From Antedon mediterranea (lineage: Eukaryota; Echinodermata; Crinoidea; Comatulida; Antedonidae): a stretch of DNA of 64,000 bases. A program made the translations under genes and the position numbers. Of this stretch, positions 55,967 to 64,000 are shown piece after piece; position 1 is the stretch's first letter, and each line of letters starts with the position of its first letter. The notes under the pieces were generated by a model. It was not told the origin of the DNA. It was given only the letters and a program-made list of their open reading frames with translations, and did not search any database. Where the stretch lies: the NCBI RefSeq assembly GCF_964355755.1, contig NC_092672.1, forward strand, positions 15,370,501 to 15,434,500. Reading direction: 5' to 3'.

Positions 55967-57340
55967 CTACTTGGAATCCTCTTTTAAATTAGTACTTTTG
56001 AGAGTGCGATAGCTGTTGATTAACTTCTTGCCCTCTTCAATTTCAGCATATGTTATCGATTCTAGTTCCAAATCATTGGGCACCTGTGTAGCAATAGATC
56101 GTTTCCATTTTCCTGTTTGATACGTACTACCAGAAGTTGTATCAATACTATCTTTAGGCACATAATACACATCAGGCTGTGGTATTTGATTACTAGTGTA
56201 AAGGCTAGCCTGTCGCCTTGTGTACAATATGATACTACACAATAAAAATGCCATTATTGATGCTAGAAAAAGCAAACAGCCACCAACAACTGAAAGCATC
56301 GCTGCTGTGGAATTGCTAGTTTTTTTGTCAAGATTAAAACTGTTTGATCCAGTTGGCTGATTCAGATTATTAGTAATCAATTCGTGTCCACTTACTTGTA
56401 CCATAAATTTTCCAATTCCTGTCCCTTGTGAATTTTTTGCATGACATTCAATATTTGTACCGTTATCATTTTTTGTAAGTTTGATTAATCTTAGGACTTG
56501 CATATTATTTTCATAACCATATTTTTCAGGTGGCAGGGTATCTGGTAAGATCCAAGTATAGTCTTTCACCTCAGGACTTGCATCTGAGTAGCATACATAA
56601 ACACCATCGCTTCCTTCATATATAACTTCCTGGCCTTGAATGTCAATTGATGGTTGGTAAAGAACATGAATTGGTCCAACAGTACAATTTTCATTTATTT
56701 CCACATTAGCATCTGTTGTTAGAGAACAAACAAAAAATGCTTCCTTGTGTTGCTTATTTATTGTTACTATTGTTTCTGCCTTCACTATGTCATTGTTTTG
56801 TTCATTGCGTGTTTTAAGAGCTTGCCCGTTATAGTACCATTTTAATTTCACAGTTGGATAACCCTTTTCTGAAGTACACATCAAATGAGCCTTGGTGTTT
56901 TCTTCAAATTCCTTTTCACTCTGTTTGCAACTTGGATTATATTCAGGACTGGGTATTTCAGTTACCAGTAGAAGTGCTGCATCTGAAGTTGCTCTTTGAA
57001 CATTTCCATCATAAACAGAACAATGGTACTTTGTACCATTATCCCCCTTTTTGACAGCTTCTATAACAAGGTTATAATGACCAAGTTCATCATCTATATC
57101 AATTTTAATTGATGATGGCAATCCTTGGACAACATTGGTTCCTTCAGTAATGATTCTATCGTTACGGAACCATTTTACCTTTTGATTGTCTGTTAGACCC
57201 TTAACAACACACATGAATTGTGCTCTTGAACCTTTGAGACATGTGGTGTCCTGAGGTCTTACATCAATTTCCACAGAACTACAAAAGGTTATCATTTCAA
57301 ATAATATTAATGTTTGAAGAATATTTATATTTTTTATCAT
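55967..57340 (-). CDS. Three-Ig-domain type I membrane receptor, intronless, ITIM tail (paralog 2)
   Basis: The protein has 457 residues. The leader is 1-20. Ig domain 1 (about 22-127) has Cys44-Trp57-Cys107 with an additional Cys34. Domain 2 (about 130-230) has Cys155-Trp168-Cys205 and the extra pair Cys138/Cys219, as in the paralog. Domain 3 (about 231-317) has Cys250-Trp263-Cys299. The transmembrane helix is about 346-371. The tail has IPQPDVYYVP (Tyr392, YxxP) and ESITYAEIEE. ITYAEI (Tyr431) is a full ITIM (I-x-Y-x-x-I), a motif that recruits SHP-type phosphatases in vertebrate inhibitory receptors. Conserved tail blocks with paralog 1 are IPQPDVY, PKDS, WKRS, QV and TYAEIEE; the ectodomains are far more divergent. 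The likely role is inhibitory or modulatory signalling at the cell surface (inference). The whole frame is one exon, unusual for such a receptor. The nectin/CADM or Kirre-type adhesion families are alternatives on domain count. Confidence 0.88.
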   Translation of the reverse strand: MIKNINILQTLILFEMITFCSSVEIDVRPQDTTCLKGSRAQFMCVVKGLTDNQKVKWFRNDRIITEGTNVVQGLPSSIKIDIDDELGHYNLVIEAVKKGDNGTKYHCSVYDGNVQRATSDAALLLVTEIPSPEYNPSCKQSEKEFEENTKAHLMCTSEKGYPTVKLKWYYNGQALKTRNEQNNDIVKAETIVTINKQHKEAFFVCSLTTDANVEINENCTVGPIHVLYQPSIDIQGQEVIYEGSDGVYVCYSDASPEVKDYTWILPDTLPPEKYGYENNMQVLRLIKLTKNDNGTNIECHAKNSQGTGIGKFMVQVSGHELITNNLNQPTGSNSFNLDKKTSNSTAAMLSVVGGCLLFLASIMAFLLCSIILYTRRQASLYTSNQIPQPDVYYVPKDSIDTTSGSTYQTGKWKRSIATQVPNDLELESITYAEIEEGKKLINSYRTLKSTNLKEDSK

Positions 57341-58439
57341 CTTTATATTTTTTGTTATTGTTGCTCAAATATAAGTTTGAATATGAAGTACCTTTTTTTA
57401 AAATGTAAGTAGTGTACTTATAAACCACTACTAATGTTTTTTGTTATTTTACCCATGAATTAATCACAATCAATTCACTGATCCCTTTTTTGAGATTGAC
57501 TTGTTGACAGGTCAGGCTATAACTTGCACATTTTACGTGTTTAAGAATATGAATAGTTTTTATGATTTTCAAAATCAAATTCAGCTGATTGTGTTCCTTG
57601 CCTTGGGCAGATTATTGTAAAAAATGCAGCTGTAAAGAGAAAAAAAAGAAAGCATAAGTTTCAACATTTAATATTTATCACATAAAGATAAGAAACAATA
57701 ATTTGTACAGATTTTGTTTACATTCTCTGAATTTTATTAGTTATTTATGAATGTTTATTATTCAAGTTATTTTTTGCAAAAAAAAGAATTTTAATTATAT
57801 TATTGACCATAGTGCTATCACACAATGTTTAAATACTATGAATTGCTCCTTTTTTAAAGAAAAAGCATTTGTACACTTTATCATACGTATAATTGGTAAA
57901 TTCATATAAAGTTACTTATTTAGACTACGCCTTTAATATGCCCATAGATAGGAGTGGACATTAACTTAAAAAATGAATATTGTAGACCAAAATAAACAAT
58001 AATTGATCTGGACTCTCAAGTAATTAAGAAGAATTTAAAATTGAATGTTAGGAATTGTTGGGGGTTGTGATGGAAATGCAGTAATAAAGTTTGTATTTTT
58101 AATTACCTACAGTCTACCTCTTATTTTGCTGAATGAAATGTCCATAAAAACTAATAGACTAAAGTTAATGAACTAAAACAATTTTTGTCATGAGTACCGG
58201 TTATGTTATTATGCCACCTGAAGTAATTGACACTTGGAAGGAGATTAGAATGTTCCATTTTGTACAATCAAATTTGGATAAAACCAATAAAGAAAATAGG
58301 TAAGTTTGAACTATGTTTTTTTCAATTTTAGTTTGGCATTTAATTGTATTCAAATGCATTTCCTCATAGATAAGCTGAAGGCTTTCAATTTTAACCCTAC
58401 TTTCATCCTTTTGATCATTCTTAATCATAGTATGGCTAT
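57341..58439. other. 5' flank of the second Ig gene; no other gene
   Basis: AAGTACCT at 57386-57393 is the counterpart of the conserved leader word near the first gene. A CTTATAAAC near 57416 could be a weak TATA-like site (TTTATAAG on the minus strand). The rest is AT-rich and empty. Confidence 0.4.
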
Positions 58440-61316
58440 CCAATACACATATAGCTTTTCCTTTTTACTCGAGGTAACAAAGGCGTGAATCTCAGTTGAT
58501 CTTGAATCCAGGTACTTCCGAATGCTTCCAATTTTACGAATAGCGTGAAGCCCAGCTTTGCAGATGTTATGTACCTGATTGGACATACTAAGCGTTGAAT
58601 CCATAACAACTCCAAGGTTTCTACAGGATGACAAAGGTTGAATGAAAGAATTACCAAACAGATACAGTCCAATAGGCAGGCTTAAAACGAGAAGAAAAAT
58701 GAATATAAAGTTCTGTTTTAGCATCATTCATGACCAGGTTTTTAGATTGACACCATGCTCAGACTTTGGCAATACAGGATTCAAGTTTACTGACAGCAGA
58801 ATCACGCTGATTAGGGTTAAAAGTGACATAAAGCTGAGTGTCATCAGCATACGCCAATCACTTCACATTGTGAGATTCAATGAGGTCAAGTAGTGGGGTG
58901 GTAAATAAAATAAACAGAAGAGGACCAACCACAGACCCTTGTGGAACACCAACTGTAAGCAGAGTCGGGTTCGGCAAAACATCCTTGATGACAATTGACT
59001 GGGACCTATCATTTAGACATGATGCAAACCAATTATGACCGATTCCAGAGATACCGTAACGTGATGATATACGATTTAATAACTGCTTATGGTTGATGGT
59101 GTCAAAAGCAGTACTGACGTCCAAAAGGACCATAAGAACCTCATTATGGTTGTCAAGTGCAATGCTAATACCATTATGCATAAGAAGAAGTGCAGATTCT
59201 GCACTATGGTTTGGACAATAGGCGGATTGTCTAGTGGCAAATAAGCCATTTCTATTCAGATATGATTGCAGCTGACTGGACACAACCCTTTCAATAATTT
59301 TTCCAAGACATGGAAGATTGGAAATGGGTCTGTAACTTGCAAATTCCTCAGTATCCAGAGATGGCTTCTTTAACAATGGTGTTATGCTGGCATGTTTGAG
59401 TGAAGATGGAAAGATACCTGAGCTCAGTGAGGTGTTGACAACTTTGGTAAAGAAGGGAAGAAGAGTAAGGAAGACAAGTCTTAAATAATTTAAGAGGAAG
59501 CGGATCCAGGGAGCAAGAAGTAATGGAGGCTGGCCTAATGACATTAAGTAAATCATCAGCAGAGACGGGGTCAAAGGTATTGAAATTACTTTTACATGAA
59601 TGAGGGGAGGTTGATGAAATATTGATGCAATATTTCTCAATCTTGTTCTTAAAAGTCAGAGAATAGATTTGGAAGAGTTTTAGCATCATCATGAGCGGGA
59701 AGAGGACGGCAGTAGATGTTAACTTGTCAACAATCCGGAATAACTTGCGTTGATCACATCCTAATACCTCATCTTTGTGATACTCCGTCTTGGCCTTGAA
59801 AAAATGTTCATTGTAGTTAGTGCACTGATTATAGTACAGTTGTTTGCCTACCATAAGACAAGATATCAGCCACTTGCGCGCCAGACGTCGACGCTCCTGC
59901 TTCATTGAATGATGTTCACCTGTATACCAGGGTGCATGGCATGAGGGCGATGCACAGGTGGAGAATGAGAATCCAATATTTTTCGACACATTATATCCCT
60001 TCACCATAGAATCGATGTCAGAAGCCAGGGAACATTGGGAGAGAGAATCACGGAATTTGACGATGTCTATGTTTTTGACATTTCGTGAAACTACTTGTGT
60101 TCTTCTGGGCCCAGGACGATTTACGTCAACCTGACACTTAATGGCATGGTGGTCCAAAAGGCATACATGTTGGATGGATATTTTGCTAAGCAGGTCAGAT
60201 TCTTTGCGGGAGATAAGTAAATCTAATGTATGGTTGGCAATGTGAGTTGGGTCATGGATGTGCTGATATAATCAAATGTCTCAAGAGTGTTGAGAAACAA
60301 TGCAGCATCCCTGTTGTTAGAATTATCAATATGAAAGTTAAAATCGCCTAAAATAACTAACTTGGAGGAGTTCACACTAATAATGATTCTAGTAAAGAAG
60401 AAAATTCATTAATGAACATAGATGAGGTTAATTTGTTTTGGGCATTTGGAGGAACCCTATAGACAACCACAAGCTGAAAAGAGGAAGAAAAAGAAGCCAA
60501 AGTAATCTTTGAACATTCCATAGATTTCGCAACAATGTATCTGAATACCATCACAATGACTGCAATGCCACCACCCCAGCCATGAGTCCGAGGGGTATAA
60601 CAACATTATAGTTAGGCAGTGTTGTTTTTATCAGCAATGGTATGATCATCTCTACCGTCAGCCATGTCTCTACAACAGCCAGTATATCAAGATGATTATC
60701 AATGATAAAATCACAGAACGCAGTTGATTTGTTCTTGGCCCCAATAGATCTGGCATTCCAAGTGGTTAAGTTAATCTTAGTGGAGTTGTGGCTTGGTGGT
60801 TTTGATGCTTGGCTACCACTCCAAGGGTCCTGGGTTCAAGTCCCGTCACATGTCAGGATTTTTTCTAAGGACCAAATTACTCCACTCCCAAAGACTTGTA
60901 ATAAGACTTTGTTTATGTAGAGCATCTTGTGTATATGTTGTCTTGTGTAGGTAGTAGGGTAAGTTGGTAAAGTTGACACCACGACCTACTTTAGGTAAAG
61001 ATTGCTGGGTGGAAAGAACAGGTATAGGTTTCCGAATAGTAACTCTTTTACCAGCCCTACAACCACGGTATGATCTGAGAATACTGCATTCATTCAAGAC
61101 CTGATATGTAGAGGGAGAAATCCATTGTCTACGACAGTTCCAAAGGTGTAGTAGCGTACCCCTACTATACACATGCAAGTCAAAGGTAGATACAGGGCTA
61201 GGCCCAGTATAGAGAGACAGACAGACACCAAAGGAACTAATGGGGCTAGCTAGGCCAGCATAGCACAGGGCTAGACCTAATGTTCCAGCAGAAGTTTCCT
61301 TGACACCATCAACCAT
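58440..61316 (-). pseudogene. L2/CR1-group LINE, disrupted (LINE-2)
   Basis: Read from 61316 down on the minus strand, the pieces are as follows. The N-terminal region has YRGCRAGKRV. The endonuclease has TWNARSIGAKNKS, LDILAVVETWLT and VVVYRVPPNAQ. The linker has PWYTGEHHSMKQERRRLARKW. The reverse transcriptase has LKHASITPLLKKPSLD, YRPISNLPCLGKIIERVV, LDVSTAFDTINH, GVPQGSVVGPLLF and, after a frameshift, AYADDTQLY near 58845. The thumb has LGVVMDSTLSM. All catalytic motifs are recognisable, but several frameshifts separate them and the C-terminal end is lost near 58440. A SINE at 60779-60925 interrupts the N-terminal part in the opposite orientation. Confidence 0.82.
60779..60925 (+). mobile_element. 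tRNA-derived SINE nested in LINE-2
   Basis: GTTGTGGCTTGGTGGTTTTGA..CTTGGCTACCACTCC..GGGTCCTGGGTTCAAGTCCC is a tRNA-like head with B box GGGTTCAAGTCCC and a degenerate A box. It is followed by a CATGTCAGGATTTTTTC body and an AAAGACTTGTAATAAGAC tail. It separates the YRGCRAGK part of the LINE from its endonuclease start (TWNARSIG). No clear target duplication was found. Confidence 0.65.
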
Positions 61317-61337
61317 CTATATTTAATTCAACACGTT

Positions 61338-63113
61338 ATGGAACCTACTAGATACAGAGAAGGCGAAACACCCAATGTTTTAGATCTGGTTTTTACTGAC
61401 AAAGAGAATACTATAAATGGCGTTATGCGGTCTCCACCACTGGCTAAAAGCGACCATATGATGTTACAATTTTCATTGGATCTTGTAAGGGATGACAGAA
61501 TTGAACCAAATATTCGAAGTTACAGGCATGGTAATTATGATTTGTTGCGTGAAAAAATTGGTTTGGTAGATTGGGATGTGGTTTTCAATGATAAATCAGG
61601 TATTCAATCATGGGACGAGTTCGAGCATATACTTGTGAAGAATATTGATGAGTGTATCCCAATGAGGAAGGTTTGTCATGAAAGAAAACCCCTTTGGATG
61701 AAAAAAAAAATTTAAAAACAGATTGCAAAAAAAAATAAATGTTGGAAACAGTATGTAAAGGCCAAGAGAAAACAAAAAGTATGTGTTTCAGCAAAATTGT
61801 CGAAGTTTGTCCAAGTAAGAAATCAAACAGTAGATCTGATTTGATGTAATAAATCTGACTTCGAAAATAAAATAGCAAATGAGATCAAATCTAATGAAAA
61901 GTCTTTTTGGAGGTATCTCAGTTCTCAGATCAACATAAAGTCTGGTATACCCAACTTAACCGATAGCAATGGAAGGCATGTGTCTGATGACAAAGATAAG
62001 GCTGATTTGCTAAACACGTTTTTTAGTAGTGTATTTGTTGATGAAAGTTTTTCTAATGTACCGGCTGTTGATGACTTTTCAGAGGATTTTTTTAAGGATA
62101 GTGTACCACATCATAGACTCCTTCTGAAAATGAGTGCATTGGGTATTAGAGGTCAACTTCTAAACTGGTTTCAACAATTTCTTAACGATAGACAACAACG
62201 GGTTAGTGTCAACGGATGTGTTTCAGATTGGGCTGATGTTCGTAGTGGTATCCCGCAAGGAAGAGTTGTTGGACCTGTTCTTTTCATTATGTTTATCAAT
62301 GATTTACCTTCTGTTATTTCTTCTTCTGTACGCATGTTTGCAGATGATATTGTATAGAGTAGTTAACACTGTGAATGATGCTCAAGTTTTACAAGAAGAT
62401 TTAGAGAGAGCATGTGACTGGTCTGACAAATGGCAATTACCTTTTAACAAGGGTAAGTGCAAAGTAATGCACTTTGGGAAGAAAAACAACAAGCATTTGT
62501 ATGCCATGCGTGGTTTCTTACTGAATGAAGTTGATCATGAAAAAGACCTCGGTGTTACTATTGACTCTAAACTTGTTATTAATGTACATGTGGCAGATGC
62601 AGCAATGAGAGCAAATCGGAAATTGGCCATGGTATATCGAGCTTTCAAGTTTTTAAATATGAATGGTTTTCTTCGTTTATATAAAGCTATTATTCGTCCG
62701 AACCTGGAATACTGCAACGTTGTTTTTAACTCACTTCATTGTAAGGAGGAAGACCTACTGAAAAAAGTCCAAGAACGTGCCACCAAGCTTATTTTTTCCA
62801 TTCGTCATTTACCTTCAGAAAGGCTGAAAATTCTCAACCTACCTACTCTCGCATACAGAAGGCAAAGAGCTCATTTGATACAGATTTTTTTTTTTACATG
62901 GAGTGAATAGTATTTCAGCTTGATGAAGATGTCAGAACACGTGGTCATTCTTTTAATTTAAAATTTAAGTTCTCACGCACAAATTGGATGAGGGACTCGT
63001 TTAGTCGAAAAGCTATTATACTATGGAATTTGTTATTGGAGGTAGTATCTGCAAGATCAACCAATCAATTTAAGTCAGGTCTTGAATGGGCATGGTCCAT
63101 TGCCACCCTCTAA
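61338..63113 (+). pseudogene. CR1/Jockey-group LINE with internal deletion (LINE-3)
   Basis: The first part shows the endonuclease end (NVLDLVFTD, LAKSDHMML) and linker (RKPLWMKKK). The second part has DKADLLNTFFSSVF, then jumps at about 62095 to SVPHHRLLLKM, so the reverse-transcriptase start and motif A are deleted. It continues QRVSVNG, GIPQGRVVGPVLF and catalytic FADD. After a frameshift the thumb has DKWQLPFNKGKCKVMHFG, LGVTIDSKL and YCNVVFN..ATKLIF. A last frame ends FSRKAIILWN..QFKSGLEW and a TAA at 63111-63113. It is opposite in orientation to LINE-2 and begins within 25 bp of it. Confidence 0.82.
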
Positions 63114-63170
63114 AATTTGCGCCATATTCAAGAGTTGATGTAATTATCAAGAGGGGCTTATAGGCATAGC

Positions 63171-63540
63171 CTAGCCTCGACCCTGGACCCAGCACTGCTG
63201 AGCTCCGGATACAAGTAAGTAAACAAGTAAAATTAGGTTGAGAGGGCCAAGAGGGCTTACCAACAGTGAACCATTCAGACCAAGTAGGCTGTACTCCACC
63301 AGTTTGAAGCCTAAAAAAATTATTCCATTGTGGTTGGGAAATTCAGTTTGATTAGTAATTATATTGTCCAACAATGAGGCAGTAGGAGCAGTAATTCTAG
63401 TGGGGTGGTGAATAAGGGGAAGATAAAAGTTGCTAAACATGGTATTTATAAAATTGAAAGAATGATTACTTGATTCGTATTTTAAAATATCAATGTTAAA
63501 ATCACCTAGTAAGAAAACAGTTTGAGTTCTATTTTATCTA
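63171..63540 (-). pseudogene. LINE endonuclease fragment (LINE-4)
   Basis: On the minus strand LLGDFNIDILKYES followed by NFYLPLIHHPTRI and LLDNIITN is the conserved endonuclease segment GDFN..L.........PLI..PTR.......LDNI.TN. Similarity fades after residue ~35 of the downstream frame. It is only a fragment. Confidence 0.7.
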
Positions 63541-64000
63541 GGAATGCATTCATATCCAGTGATATCAGATGGAAAAAACAAACATTGTTAATAGAATATT
63601 AGATGTTAAGTTGGATGGATTTATGGAAAATAAAATGTTTTAATAGAAAAATAAATTGTAAAACTACTGAGAAAACGGAAATGTAATATATATTATATGA
63701 AGTGAGAGTATATACAACAATTTTAATACATTTATGACAGATTTAATGATGAATAAAGGTGGTGGTTAACCACGAAAGATAAAAAAAAGTATCATCTATG
63801 GTGTCTTCAATGAACTTTTGTTTGTTTGAACAAATTATTATCAATATTTTGTTGTAGTCCTAAACCAAAACTAAACTCAAAATTAAAATGTTTAATCTGA
63901 CAAACTAAAACTGAAATATCCAGTCCTCATGTGTGCCCTTTCTCTGCACAAGACAGTCAAAGTCAGACTCAAGAGTCAACCATCAACCAGATTTTTTACA
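63541..64000. other. Window end, no gene seen
   Basis: AT-rich sequence with no recognisable coding or repeat structure. Confidence 0.5.

Overview
The window is AT-rich metazoan DNA with few genes and many repeats. Spliced coding exons, polymerase III tRNA genes, CR1/L2/Jockey-like LINEs, PIF/Harbinger, hAT, Tc1/mariner-like, Mutator-like and Helitron-like elements, tRNA- and 5S-derived SINE pieces and the frequent word TAGGCCTA suggest a marine invertebrate, probably a non-vertebrate deuterostome such as an echinoderm. The species assignment is inference; the sequence holds no diagnostic marker that I can name.

Host genes. Two paralogous, intronless genes on the minus strand (9478-10818 and 55967-57340) encode type I membrane proteins with a signal peptide, three Ig domains, one transmembrane helix and a short tail. 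The tails carry a conserved YxxP tyrosine site and a membrane-distal TYAEIEE site, which in the second gene is a canonical ITIM (I-x-Y-x-x-I). They look like a small family of immune-type or adhesion receptors whose tails are better conserved than their ectodomains. A two-exon gene at 18665-19242 encodes a small acidic protein ending in a zinc-binding domain like the intracellular end of P2X7. Two tRNA-like genes (12085-12156 +, 47148-47219 -) each have a T-run terminator; the first has the odd anticodon AUC.

Layout. 1-9.2 kb: MITEs (one holding a 5S-rRNA-derived SINE), a TTAA MITE expanded into a 58-bp tandem array, a small hAT element and a nested TIR element. 9.5-10.8 kb: first Ig receptor. 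12-20 kb: tRNA, a 115-bp hairpin, the P2X7-like gene. 20.6-29 kb: retroelement scraps, a Mutator-like element with 10-bp target duplication, a pogo-like MITE, a TTAA MITE, a 20-copy 61-bp minisatellite and a TA-flanked MITE. 29.8-32 kb: a broken LINE. 32.8-42.1 kb: an AACGTTTTT-rich TIR element, a 2.4-kb hAT element carrying a 56-bp minisatellite, and a Helitron-like element. 44.3-51.2 kb: LINE remains, more TTAA MITEs, tRNA-Val, and a decayed Harbinger element with spliced transposase and Myb/SANT-like partner. 52.3-55.3 kb: a foldback element of ~345-bp subunits rich in POU octamers. 56-57.3 kb: second Ig receptor. 58.4-63.5 kb: three LINE remnants abutting, one with a SINE inside.

The best candidate for new biology is the pair of intronless, ITIM-tailed Ig receptors. 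The best structural curiosities are the foldback element, the minisatellites inside DNA transposons, and the tRNA with anticodon AUC.
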